Source: Hyphomonas sp. (GTDB lineage Bacteria; Pseudomonadota; Alphaproteobacteria; Caulobacterales; Hyphomonadaceae). Taken from it: DNA of 64,000 nt. Every line of letters starts with the position of its first letter. Positions within the stretch are counted from its first letter, which is position 1. The position numbers and the translations under genes are program-made. Positions 8,999 to 17,663 of this stretch are shown here, in pieces. The stretch is from assembly GCA_017792365.1 (NCBI GenBank), contig CP051229.1, positions 496,001 to 560,000 of the forward strand, given 5' to 3'. The notes under the pieces were generated by a model. That model had not been told where the DNA came from and did no database searches. It saw only the letters and a list, made by a program, of their open reading frames with translations.

Positions 8999-9077
8999 GT
9001 CCCGACCATCCCGTCACGCCACAGGAAAGTCAAAGCTGTCAGTTGCTTGTCCCCGCCGCCGCCCCAGATTGCTCCCC

Positions 9078-10253
9078 ATGACGCTCGACATCTCCAATCG
9101 CGACGCCCGCCGCCTCTGGCTCCACGCCAACGGTCTGTCTTCGGCGCCGACCGGCAAGCTCGACGTCATGCAGATCATCCGCGACCTCGGCTTCGTCCAG
9201 CTCGACTCGATCCAGGTCGTCTCCCGCGCCCACCACCACATCATCTGGTCGCGCAACAATAACTACCGCGAACCCATACTCGACAGACTGCTGGCGAAAG
9301 ACCGCGCCGTCTTCGAACACTTCACCCACGACGCCTCGGTCATCCCGATGGAGTTCCGCCCCCACTGGACCCGCCGCTACCGCCAGCTGGAAAAGAAGGT
9401 GAGGCAGTGGGACTGGCACAAGGGCATGCTCGACAGACGAGGCCGCAACCACATCCTCCAGCGGATCGAGGAGGAAGGCCCCCTCTGCACGAACCACTTC
9501 GACACGAAAGTGCAGGGCGAGCGCGCCATGTGGCGCCGCCCCCCGCACAAGCTCGCCCTCGACTACATGTGGTATGCGGGCGACCTCTCCACCTCCCACC
9601 GCCAGAACTTCACCAAGTTCTACGACCTCACGTCGCGCGTCGTACCCGACCACATCCGAAGCGATGAAAGATCTGACGCCGCCCAGGTCGACTGGCTCTG
9701 CGCCGCCGCCCTCGACCGGCTCGGCTTCGCCACGGAAGGCGAGCTCCAGCGTTTCTGGGACGCAGTCAGCCGGCAGGAGGTGAACGGCTGGGTCGAACGC
9801 AACGCCGCCGACCTGCGCCCGGTGCGGTTCGAGACCGCCGCGGGCGAGTGGAAGAAGGCATGGGCGCGCCCGGACATTGAGGCGAAGCTCGCCGACGCCC
9901 CGTCTCCCACAACGCGGCTGCGCATCCTCAACCCGTTCGACCCCGCGATCCGCGACCGCAGGCGACTTATCCAACTCTTCGGCTACGAATATACAATCGA
10001 GATCTTCGTCCCCGCAGCGCGGCGCAGGTGGGGGTACTACGTCTACCCAGTTCTCGAAGGCGACCGGTTCATCGCCCGTATGGAGGTGCAGGCGGACAGG
10101 AAATCAGGCGTACTGACGACCGGACGGCTCTGGGTCGAGCCGGGTGTTCGATGGACCGCCCCAAGGCAGGGAAAGCTGGACGCCGAACTCCAGCGTCTCG
10201 CGCGACTGGCACACGTGCGCCACGCACCAGCGGAGTTGGCGCCGGAGCACTGA
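9078..10253 (+). CDS. YcaQ-like winged-helix protein (DNA crosslink glycosylase family)
   Basis: A 391-residue member of the HTH_42/YcaQ family. The E. coli YcaQ and Streptomyces AlkZ members are DNA glycosylases that unhook alkylated or crosslinked bases. The family signature is near the N-terminus: VQLDSIQVVSRAHHHIIWSR (residues 40-59), whose QxDSI and following His residues match the family. Further conserved blocks are FEHFTHDASVIP (near 78), the LRILNPFDPAIRDR segment near 290, and GYYVYPVLEGDRFIARME near 325. I start at the ATG at 9078; the open frame runs upstream into the carboxyltransferase promoter. It is divergent from the carboxyltransferase. Confidence 0.88.
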   Translation: MTLDISNRDARRLWLHANGLSSAPTGKLDVMQIIRDLGFVQLDSIQVVSRAHHHIIWSRNNNYREPILDRLLAKDRAVFEHFTHDASVIPMEFRPHWTRRYRQLEKKVRQWDWHKGMLDRRGRNHILQRIEEEGPLCTNHFDTKVQGERAMWRRPPHKLALDYMWYAGDLSTSHRQNFTKFYDLTSRVVPDHIRSDERSDAAQVDWLCAAALDRLGFATEGELQRFWDAVSRQEVNGWVERNAADLRPVRFETAAGEWKKAWARPDIEAKLADAPSPTTRLRILNPFDPAIRDRRRLIQLFGYEYTIEIFVPAARRRWGYYVYPVLEGDRFIARMEVQADRKSGVLTTGRLWVEPGVRWTAPRQGKLDAELQRLARLAHVRHAPAELAPEH

Positions 10254-10782
10254 CCAGTTTGTCCGCAGCTTGAGGGCAGGCAGTCGGCGCTAAGGCGGCT
10301 CAGGTCGATGAGGACAGCAAGCGCCGGGGGGCCGCGTCAGGTCGGGCGACAAGACGCGGCGCCCCCGGCAAAGGCCCGTCCCCTGAACCTGAGCCCGGCC
10401 TGCATGTCCCCTGTGCTCGCCGCGTGCTGCGCAGAATCGCACGCCTCGCGCTCGGCGAGCTCCCTGGATTTCCAGATGCGACCTGTCCCTGACCCTTAGG
10501 TAGACATCGGAAAGTACACATTTTTAGCCCATCGACTCGGGGTGTGCACAGTACGATCTTGCAGACGCAGTCTAATCTGTAGCTCATTTGTTGCTGATCT
10601 GGATGGCGGCCGCGATTCTGGGTGCAACGTTGCCGCATACCTTGATGCGAGACCCGCTTCGCGACATTCTTCTCCTCGGACATGACCAGACCAACTAGGT
10701 ACTAGTGGCTCATAGGTCGGGTTCCGGTTCACAGACCGGTCGGGGAAAGGAAACGCGCGGCGCGCGTGTCGGGAAAAACAAC
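10254..10782. other. About 530-base gap with a strong hairpin and an AT-richer promoter region
   Basis: No convincing gene. The left part holds the hairpin at 10323-10369. The right part (about 10490-10720) is clearly lower in GC than its surroundings and probably contains the promoter of the TPR regulator. An open frame on the minus strand (10300-10683) has no protein-like composition. Confidence 0.55.
10323..10369. other. Strong imperfect hairpin downstream of the YcaQ-like gene
   Basis: GCCGGGGGGCCGCGTC pairs with GACGCGGCGCCCCCGGC through 16 base pairs with a single bulged C and a 14-base loop, 70 bases after the stop. No T-run follows, so it may stabilise the transcript end rather than terminate it. 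Confidence 0.5.
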
Positions 10783-13071
10783 ATGTCCCCATCGCTTCCC
10801 CCGATAGACCTTTCGAAGGTGCCAGACTTCCGCATTGGTAAGCTGACGCTCCGGCCCTCGCTACTGACCGTTCGCGCGGGCGAAGACGAACAGGTCATCC
10901 AGCGCCTCCTGATGCAGTTCCTGATCGCGCTCATCCAGGCCGAAGGCGAGGTTGTCTCGCGTCAGGAATTCGGCGTCAGGTGCTGGAACAATCCCGGCGT
11001 CTCGATCGCATCGCTCAACCGCGCCGCCAGCGAAGTCCGCAAGATACTGGATAGTGCAGGCAGCACCGTCGAGATCGTTTCGATCCGCGGCGTCGGCTAC
11101 CGCCTCGCGGACCCGGACCGGGAAATCAGGCTCACGCCGGACTTTCTGCGAAGGTCTGACCTCAGCCCGCAAACGCCCTCGCCCAGATCGTCCGGCCGAA
11201 CCACGTTCGCGGATAGGTTCGGATTCGCCATGCCGCGCTGGGGCGTGCCGCTGATCGCCGCCGTCGTCGTAGCAAGCGTCCTCTCCATCGCCGCCGTATC
11301 CCGCAGCAATGCGAACATCACGCCGGATGCCTACAACTCGATTGCCGTCCTGCCGATTGCTGACAGATCAGGTGCCGGCGACCTTGCCTTCCTTGCCGCC
11401 GGCGCAGCAGAGGCGGTTCGCGAGGGACTGGGTCTTGCCGCAGATGGCGAATTCCGGGTCTCGGCGATGGCCTCCACCCGCTCGGTCGACCACGCCGGCA
11501 TGACGGACCGCGAAGTCGGAGAGGCCCTCGGCGTCGATGCGCTGCTCGACGGCGCGATCATGGAGGCGGACGGACAGCCAGTCCTGGCGCTGACGCTTCT
11601 CGACCCGCGAAACGGCCGCAAGCTGTGGACCCGCGATTATGAAGTGTCGCCCGAGAGCGTCGACGCCGTCGGCCACATCGTTGTGGCTGATATCCTGAAG
11701 ACACTCCGGAGAGATGCGGATCTTCCCCCGCGCTCGCCGGATCCGCAGATCGCCGACGCCGCCACGACTGAGATCCTGCTGCGCGCTAGCACCCTGTTCT
11801 GGCTTGGCGACACCGCATCCATCGCCGAGGCCGATGAGCTCTACCTTCAGGCAATCGAACGATCGCCGGAACATGCGCCGGGCTATGCGGGTCTGGTCTG
11901 GACATCGCTCGCCAGCGGCCATGCGCGCCACCATGCCCGCGCAAGGATTTACCTCGAGCGCGCAATCGAGCTCGCACCGTGGCACCGCGACACGCTCCTC
12001 GCCGAGCAGGCCTTCAACGACCACCTCATGGCAGAAGGCATCAAGGGCGATCTGCTGTCGCGCCCCGACGAGCCGCGCCGCGAAGCGGTCCTCGATTACG
12101 GCGCCCGGCTGCGCACGCTGGTCGTTCAGGCGCGCTACAATGAGGCCGAAGCGCTGGTCGACGAAATTGTCCAGCTCGACCCATTCGGCGTCGACACCAA
12201 CGCCAACATTGCGCGCGTCCTGAACCGGCGCGGCAAGCCGGCCGAAGCGCTCGAACGGCTCGACGCAGCGCTGCGCTACAATCCGACATCGCTCGAACTC
12301 CGCTTCTGGCGCGTCAACGCGCTCACCGAAGCAAACGAAATCTCCGCAGCCGCGACCGAACTCCTCGACATGTACGAACTCGCGCCGGACGACGAGCGCA
12401 CACGTTACTTCCTCTCGGTCGTGCTCGGGTATCTCGGCTTCATGGACGAAGCCATCGCCGTCGCCCCCGGCAAGCTTCAGGAGCTGACGGTCATGTCAGC
12501 CAACGGCCAGCACGCCCGGGTCGAGGCGATGGCTGCGCCGCTCTTGATGTTCGACACGCCGTCAGTCGCCCGCGCGCGCATCTACCTGCTGATGCACGAC
12601 CTTGACGCCGCGCTGCCCTGGCTCGCGCGGCTGCGCAAGAACGAAGACACCTCGAACTTCTACGAACACCCCCACGACTACAAACCGTACCTGTCACGCG
12701 CTCTCAAGGAGGCCGGCCGGCACGAGGAGGCAGCGGCGGTTGACGCCGAAGTGCTGGCTGAAATCAATCGCGAGGTCGCCAACGGCGACGTCAGCAAGGT
12801 GCTCCACCTGCCTTACCGGGCGATGGCGGCGGCAGCGCGCGAGGATATCGATGAGCTTTGCGAGCTGCTCGATGTCGCCGCAGCGTCTGGCTACATTCTA
12901 TTTGGTCTGGACGACGTGATCTTCGACCACCTCCGCGACCATCCCGAGTTCGCGACCCGCTACGACGAGTACCTCAGGCTCCGCCAAGCGCAGCACGACT
13001 TGCTCAAGAACGATGGCCACATCGACCGACTACGGACGCTGATCGCCTCGCGAGGCGCCAGCGCGCTCTAG
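10783..13071 (+). CDS. Membrane-anchored winged-helix regulator with TPR domain
   Basis: A 762-residue CadC-like one-component regulator. Residues 18-108 form an OmpR/PhoB-type winged helix (FRIGKLTLRPS at the start; SIRGVGYRL at the wing). A single membrane segment follows at about 155-172 (VPLIAAVVVASVLSIA). The periplasmic part begins with the TolB-like segment YNSIAVLPIADRSG (184-198) and continues into TPR repeats to the C-terminus (for example ADELYLQAIERSPEHAPGYAGL). Proteins of this layout bind DNA on the cytoplasmic side while the C-terminal part senses a signal. Start chosen at the ATG at 10783; two upstream in-frame starts exist. No obvious target gene lies next to it. Confidence 0.85.
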   Translation: MSPSLPPIDLSKVPDFRIGKLTLRPSLLTVRAGEDEQVIQRLLMQFLIALIQAEGEVVSRQEFGVRCWNNPGVSIASLNRAASEVRKILDSAGSTVEIVSIRGVGYRLADPDREIRLTPDFLRRSDLSPQTPSPRSSGRTTFADRFGFAMPRWGVPLIAAVVVASVLSIAAVSRSNANITPDAYNSIAVLPIADRSGAGDLAFLAAGAAEAVREGLGLAADGEFRVSAMASTRSVDHAGMTDREVGEALGVDALLDGAIMEADGQPVLALTLLDPRNGRKLWTRDYEVSPESVDAVGHIVVADILKTLRRDADLPPRSPDPQIADAATTEILLRASTLFWLGDTASIAEADELYLQAIERSPEHAPGYAGLVWTSLASGHARHHARARIYLERAIELAPWHRDTLLAEQAFNDHLMAEGIKGDLLSRPDEPRREAVLDYGARLRTLVVQARYNEAEALVDEIVQLDPFGVDTNANIARVLNRRGKPAEALERLDAALRYNPTSLELRFWRVNALTEANEISAAATELLDMYELAPDDERTRYFLSVVLGYLGFMDEAIAVAPGKLQELTVMSANGQHARVEAMAAPLLMFDTPSVARARIYLLMHDLDAALPWLARLRKNEDTSNFYEHPHDYKPYLSRALKEAGRHEEAAAVDAEVLAEINREVANGDVSKVLHLPYRAMAAAAREDIDELCELLDVAAASGYILFGLDDVIFDHLRDHPEFATRYDEYLRLRQAQHDLLKNDGHIDRLRTLIASRGASAL

Positions 13072-13093
13072 CCTTGGCGGCTAGGCCAAAAGG

Positions 13094-15520
13094 TCAGGCC
13101 GTCTGAACGATGCTACCGCAAGCATCACAGACCGCCACGCCATCGTCGGGCCTCAAAGTGAAGTGCCCGCAATTGGGGCAAGCATCGCCAAGATAGGCTT
13201 CATCCCGCTGTGGCGTCGTGGGCGCGCCCTCGCTCTCGGACCGGCTCTCGTCCTTCACCTTCCGGCTCTCGAACAGAACGATATTGTCCGGCATCAGCCC
13301 GCGCGAGAAGCCGCGCGAGATCAGCTGCTCGGGACGCGGCGCCGGCGCGCTGCCTTCGCCTTCACCGGACCCCAGCCCATCGGTCGAGAAGTGCTCGACC
13401 TCCGACAGGTCTTCACGGTCGAGATACGAGACCGCCAGCTCACGGAACAGATAGTCGAGGATCGAGGTCGCGCGGCGAATGGAATCGTTGCCCGTCACTT
13501 CGCCCGCCGGCTCGAACCGGGTGAAGACGAAGGCGTCGACATACTCTTCCAGCGGCACGCCATATTGCAGGCCGATGGAAACAGCGATGGCGAAATTGTT
13601 CATCAGCGACCGGAAGGCGGCGCCTTCCTTGTGCATGTCGATGAAAATCTCGCCCAGCTCGCCATCCTCGAACTCGCCGGTGTGCAGGTAGACCTTGTGC
13701 CCACCGACGGTGGCCTTCTGGATGTATCCCTTGCGCCGGTCAGGCAGCCTGCGGCGTTGCGCGACGTAGTATTCGTCAACCTCGCGCACCGGCGTGATCG
13801 GGCGGCGCTCGGAAGCCTCCAGCACCGTCGGCTTGCGCGCCTTGCGCCCGGCATCCTCGATCCGCGCCCGCAGGTCACGATCGATCTGTCCGCCGCCGCC
13901 CTCGATCCGCAGCCCCAGCCCCGACCGCATCGTCGCCTGGATCGCCGGCAGGAAACTCGCAGCGCTCTGCCGCCCGGCCTCGCCAGCGCGCAGCGTCACC
14001 GCGGGCGGCGTCGACAGCAGCGGCGCAACGCTCACCGCCATGGCGATCCGCGCGTCGACGCTGATGTCCTCGTCCCGCTTCAGGACCGACGCGATGGCGG
14101 ACTTCGGGTTCGACGCCGGCCGGCGGCGCCCCTGCACCGCAACACGCGCATCGTCGATCTCCGCAGCCGACACGCCCAGCGCCCGCAGCAGTGCTTCGCC
14201 GTCTGTGTCGAACGCTTCCGGCTCCAGCTTCAGCCGCTCGCGGATGACATCATCGCCGACAACCCAGCGCGAGAACGCAGCCGCGAGGGGCAGGCCGTCC
14301 TTCAGCGCATCCTCGATCCGGTCCATTGCATCGGTCGTCAGCCCGCGCGATTCCAGTCGCGCACGCTCCAGCCCGTCGATCTGGTCCAGCTGCCGCGCCC
14401 CCAGCACACGCATGCGCACGTCCTGCGCCTCGGCCTCGGTCGCGATGCGATCCAGCGCCGCCACCACACAGCTCGACAGCTTCGGCGTCTCGTCATCCTC
14501 CATCATGTAGAGGCTGGCGACCGGCTCGACGCCAAGGCTCTCCGCCGCAAGCCAGTGCAGCGCCGCGCCCGCCGCACGGTCGGTGGTCAGCGCCAGCTCA
14601 GGAGCGCCATCCCCGCCGCCCGACATCTTGGACGGCCAGCGATTGACGGCCTCAAGCAGTTCCACGGCGCCCGCGCGCGCATCCTCGCTCTCATAGGCAT
14701 GGCCCATCGCCATGACCGCCGCGCCAAGGCCGCTCAGCACAACCTGACAACCGTCCGTCACCGCAGCGATGGCGGCAAGATCGGCGGCGAGCACATCCAG
14801 GTCCTCATGCTCGCCCGTCACGTACCGCGTAAGGTCAAGCGCCACCGCAGGGCTGTCGGCATCGCGCGCGTCCGGCTCCACGCGGATCTCCGCCCAGAGA
14901 CGGCTCCGCGCCAGTCGGCTCGCGGCCTCTGCCAGATCCTGCGCATCGGCGCCTTTCCAGTCGTCGATCGACGCCGACACCCCTGCCGGGTCGCCAACGC
15001 CGGACGCCTGGCGGCGAAGGGTCAGCGCCGCCGACCTCGGCCCGCCGGGCGCCGACAGCGCAGCCTCGATCAGGTCCGCATCCGCGCCCGCCCGAAACGC
15101 CGCGATCAGGCTGTCCGTCGAGGGCTGCCCGTTCTCGTCCGTGTCGATCGTCACGGCCTCCAACGCATCCGCCAGCGCCACCATGGCCTGCGCCGCGATC
15201 TCGCGCGCCGTCGATGCGGCGGCCGCCTCTGACACCAGACTGGCGACGCCCTTGGCGGGGCAGGGCTTTGCGACGTTCGCGACCACAGCCCGCAAGTGCG
15301 CAATCGGCGTCACCTTGTGCGACCGGATCGCTTCGCAGACCGTTTCGACCACGTCGGGATCGCAACCGAGGGCGTTCAGCCCGGCAAAGTGGTTCTTCAG
15401 CGCCTTGGCCGTGTGATCGCCCGCTTCCTGCGCCTGCAGCAGAGCCAGACCGGAGTCCAGGACCCGGCCCATGCGGCGCTCAGCGGCCTTGGATTTCGAC
15501 CCGGCTCTGGATTCGGGCAT
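13094..15520 (-). CDS. Degenerate class II ribonucleotide reductase (NrdJ) homologue with TSCPD domain
   Basis: An uninterrupted frame of 808 residues; functional alphaproteobacterial NrdJ proteins are about 1200. The last 220 residues are strongly NrdJ-like: [20 protein letters not shown] near 590, [38 protein letters not shown] (the TSCPD domain), and a zinc ribbon CPNCGHF…CDACGS (Cys781, 784, 798, 801). The rest is diverged and shortened. LDLTRYV near 230 resembles the NrdJ segment after its catalytic Cys motif, but the preceding residues (DADSPAVA) contain no cysteine. [12 protein letters not shown] also looks NrdJ-like. I infer a non-catalytic paralogue, perhaps binding nucleotides or nucleic acid. 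Start chosen at 15520, with GGAG 10 bases upstream. Confidence 0.75.
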   Translation of the reverse strand: MPESRAGSKSKAAERRMGRVLDSGLALLQAQEAGDHTAKALKNHFAGLNALGCDPDVVETVCEAIRSHKVTPIAHLRAVVANVAKPCPAKGVASLVSEAAAASTAREIAAQAMVALADALEAVTIDTDENGQPSTDSLIAAFRAGADADLIEAALSAPGGPRSAALTLRRQASGVGDPAGVSASIDDWKGADAQDLAEAASRLARSRLWAEIRVEPDARDADSPAVALDLTRYVTGEHEDLDVLAADLAAIAAVTDGCQVVLSGLGAAVMAMGHAYESEDARAGAVELLEAVNRWPSKMSGGGDGAPELALTTDRAAGAALHWLAAESLGVEPVASLYMMEDDETPKLSSCVVAALDRIATEAEAQDVRMRVLGARQLDQIDGLERARLESRGLTTDAMDRIEDALKDGLPLAAAFSRWVVGDDVIRERLKLEPEAFDTDGEALLRALGVSAAEIDDARVAVQGRRRPASNPKSAIASVLKRDEDISVDARIAMAVSVAPLLSTPPAVTLRAGEAGRQSAASFLPAIQATMRSGLGLRIEGGGGQIDRDLRARIEDAGRKARKPTVLEASERRPITPVREVDEYYVAQRRRLPDRRKGYIQKATVGGHKVYLHTGEFEDGELGEIFIDMHKEGAAFRSLMNNFAIAVSIGLQYGVPLEEYVDAFVFTRFEPAGEVTGNDSIRRATSILDYLFRELAVSYLDREDLSEVEHFSTDGLGSGEGEGSAPAPRPEQLISRGFSRGLMPDNIVLFESRKVKDESRSESEGAPTTPQRDEAYLGDACPNCGHFTLRPDDGVAVCDACGSIVQTA

Positions 15521-15720
15521 AGAGCGACTCCACATTGCACAAGCAGCAGGGTGCCGACAGAACTGCGAATCAGCCACATGATGGGCGGTATTCGGCGCGA
15601 TTGCACACAAGAAAATGCCGCACTGGGGCGGCAGGCTGTTCACTGGACCCTAACGGTCACGGGCGCCATATTCCCGCCGCGTCCGGGCTGCAAGAGTCCT
15701 GCGGGATTCGTGGAGAAGAC

Positions 15721-16113
15721 ATGTTCAAGGCAATATTCAGCTGGTGGAACGACGCCACGATCGGCGCCCGCTTCGATATTGGCAGACGTGCGCGGCTCGT
15801 CGGCAAGGACGAGCAGGGCAACGAGTTCTTTGAGGAACGCAAGCCCAGCCAGGAAGGCCGCAAGCGCCGCTACGTGATCTACAATGGGGTCGCCGAGCCG
15901 TCCCGCATCTCTGCCGACTGGCACGGATGGCTGCACTACACCTACCAGCAGCCGCCGACCGAAGCGCCGCTGCCGCGCAAGGTGTGGGAGACCGAGCACA
16001 AGCCGAATCTCACCGGAACTATCCACGCCTACAGGCCCCAGGGTAGTCTCGCCGAAACCGGCCAGCGTGCAAAAACCACTGGAGACTACGAGGCGTGGCG
16101 TCCTGATGCGTGA
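15721..16113 (+). CDS. NDUFA12-family NADH:ubiquinone oxidoreductase accessory subunit
   Basis: A 130-residue member of the NDUFA12 family, an accessory subunit of respiratory complex I in alphaproteobacteria and mitochondria. Recognisable segments are FSWWNDATIGARF (residues 6-18), LVGKDEQGNEFFEER, RRYVIYNG near 49-56 and DWHGWLHYTYQQPP near 65-78, then the LTGTIHAYRPQGS tail. It begins a run with mlaD and a DUF2155 gene that is conserved in alphaproteobacteria; the mlaD start lies 8 bases inside this gene's end, indicating translational coupling. It is divergent from the NrdJ-like gene. Confidence 0.95.
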   Translation: MFKAIFSWWNDATIGARFDIGRRARLVGKDEQGNEFFEERKPSQEGRKRRYVIYNGVAEPSRISADWHGWLHYTYQQPPTEAPLPRKVWETEHKPNLTGTIHAYRPQGSLAETGQRAKTTGDYEAWRPDA

Positions 16114-16579
16114 ATCCCTTTTTGAATCGATCGTTGGCCTGCTCGTGGTCGGCGTCGCAGGCGTCTTCCTGTTTTTCTCGCTCAATCAGCGCAGCGAGGC
16201 TGCGCCACGTGACAGCTACGAGCTGACCGCCAGTTTCGACCGCGTCGACGGTATCGGCGTCGGCAGCGACGTGCGCGTTGCGGGCAAGAAGGTCGGCGTC
16301 GTGTCGTCGATCGACCTGAATCCGACCACCTATCGCGCGATCGTCGGCCTTACGCTCCCCAACACCGTCAGCTACGACGGCGAGCCCGTCGAATTCCGCC
16401 TGCCGGATGACTCGACGGCGCAGATCGTCTCGGACGGCCTGCTGGGCGGCGCCTACGTGAGCATTCTCATCGGCGGCTCATTCGACACCCTCGTTCCGGG
16501 CGATGAGCTGCAATACACCAACTCGCCGATCGATCTCCTGTCCGTGCTCGCAGCTTTCGCGGAAGGCACCGGCGAGTAG
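16106..16579 (+). CDS. mlaD: MlaD-type lipid-transport substrate-binding protein
   Basis: A 157-residue MCE-domain protein. It has one N-terminal membrane helix (residues 9-25, IVGLLVVGVAGVFLFFS) and a periplasmic MCE domain: DRVDGIGVGSDVRVAGKKVG near 47-66, and DSTAQIVSDGLLGGAYVSI near 105-123. MlaD forms the hexameric periplasmic part of the MlaFEDB complex that moves phospholipids between the inner and outer membranes. The permease, ATPase and other partners are not in this window. The start codon lies within the end of the NDUFA12 gene. Confidence 0.92.
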   Translation: MRESLFESIVGLLVVGVAGVFLFFSLNQRSEAAPRDSYELTASFDRVDGIGVGSDVRVAGKKVGVVSSIDLNPTTYRAIVGLTLPNTVSYDGEPVEFRLPDDSTAQIVSDGLLGGAYVSILIGGSFDTLVPGDELQYTNSPIDLLSVLAAFAEGTGE

Positions 16580-16623
16580 GTGCAGGTCCGGCCGGCGCTC
16601 GGGGGCGTAATCTGGAGGCGACT

Positions 16624-17040
16624 TTGAAGCTGCTCCGCACACTTGGGTTAGCTGTATCGGTCCTGGCGGTCACAAGCCCGGCAACCGCGCTGGAACCGCG
16701 CACCGGCGTCGTGCTCCGCGCGCTCGACAAGATCACCGGCAACTCGATCGACCTGGACTCCCGCATCGGGGAAACCATCGAATTCGGTCGCCTTGAGATC
16801 ACCGTCCGCGCCTGCTTCCAGGCGCCGCCTGAAGACACCCCAGAATCGGCTGCTTACCTCGAAGTGGAGTCGACGACCCCGGAAGACCGCGAGCGGCTGC
16901 CAGGTGGTCAGGACAGCGATACGGAAACCGCCTCTGACGCCAATATCTTCTCGGGCTGGATGTTCGCATCCTCACCGGGCCTGAACGCGCTCGATCACCC
17001 GACCTATGATGTCTGGGTGATCAGCTGCAAGACGGCCTGA
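16624..17040 (+). CDS. DUF2155 periplasmic protein
   Basis: A 138-residue secreted protein of the alphaproteobacterial DUF2155 family. The N-terminal signal peptide ([18 protein letters not shown], cleavage near PATA|LE) is followed by the domain: [30 protein letters not shown], then [27 protein letters not shown] across two pieces. Function unknown; it always sits near mlaD, NDUFA12 and aat in related genomes, so a link with the envelope is plausible but inferred. Its last 37 bases overlap the end of the convergent aat gene. Confidence 0.92.
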   Translation: MKLLRTLGLAVSVLAVTSPATALEPRTGVVLRALDKITGNSIDLDSRIGETIEFGRLEITVRACFQAPPEDTPESAAYLEVESTTPEDRERLPGGQDSDTETASDANIFSGWMFASSPGLNALDHPTYDVWVISCKTA

Positions 17041-17657
17041 CCGCTCAGCGCCGCGCCGTCCTGCACAAAGTCGGCGTCAACGCTCAAGGCGTCCGCAAGC
17101 ATCACCTTGAACGCGTCCCGCTCAACCTCCTGCACGCCGAACTGCTCAAGGTGGCTGGTCGTGAACTGCGTATCCAGCAACCGGTAGCCGCCACGGATCA
17201 GCCTTGCGACAAGGTGCACCAGCGCCACCTTCGAGGCGTCCCGTTCGCGCGAGAACATGCTCTCTCCGAAGAACGCGCCCTTCAGGCTGACGCCATAGAG
17301 CCCGCCCACCAGCTCGCCATCCAGCCAGCACTCGACACTGTGCGCATGCCCCATGCGATGCAGTGAGCTGTAGAGGTTCAGGATCGGCGCATTGATCCAG
17401 GTCTCGCGCCGCCCGTCCGCCGGCTCCGCGCACGCCTCCATCACTTCGGAGAAGGCGGTGTTGATCCGGATGGAGAAGGTCTCCGCCCGAACCGTCCGCC
17501 GCAACCGGCGCGGCACATGAACTTCATCCAGCGGCAGGATGCCCCGGATATCGGGATCGACGAGAAACAGCCTTGGGTCATCTGCGGCTTCCCCCATCGG
17601 GAACACGCCGCGGGCATAACAGTCCAGCAATTCGAGCGGCCCGAATGAGCGGCTCAC
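17004..17657 (-). CDS. aat: Leucyl/phenylalanyl-tRNA–protein transferase
   Basis: A 217-residue Aat enzyme, the bacterial N-degron transferase that adds Leu or Phe to proteins with N-terminal Lys or Arg, marking them for ClpAP. Family blocks are [12 protein letters not shown] (near 9-20), [67 protein letters not shown] across two pieces, and [15 protein letters not shown]. Its start lies 6 bases after the accC stop, so it is the last gene of an aroQ-accB-accC-aat operon. Its 3' end overlaps the convergent DUF2155 gene by 37 bases. Confidence 0.97.
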   Translation of the reverse strand: MSRSFGPLELLDCYARGVFPMGEAADDPRLFLVDPDIRGILPLDEVHVPRRLRRTVRAETFSIRINTAFSEVMEACAEPADGRRETWINAPILNLYSSLHRMGHAHSVECWLDGELVGGLYGVSLKGAFFGESMFSRERDASKVALVHLVARLIRGGYRLLDTQFTTSHLEQFGVQEVERDAFKVMLADALSVDADFVQDGAALSGQAVLQLITQTS

Positions 17658-17663
17658 GACCGG

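Noticed and set aside
10300-10683. A 127-codon minus-strand frame upstream of the TPR regulator
   Set aside because: No ribosome binding site, no recognisable family, unusual composition; more likely promoter and hairpin DNA.
13163-15232. A 689-codon + strand frame opposite the NrdJ-like gene
   Set aside because: The minus-strand product has clear family motifs to its last residue; the + frame has none.
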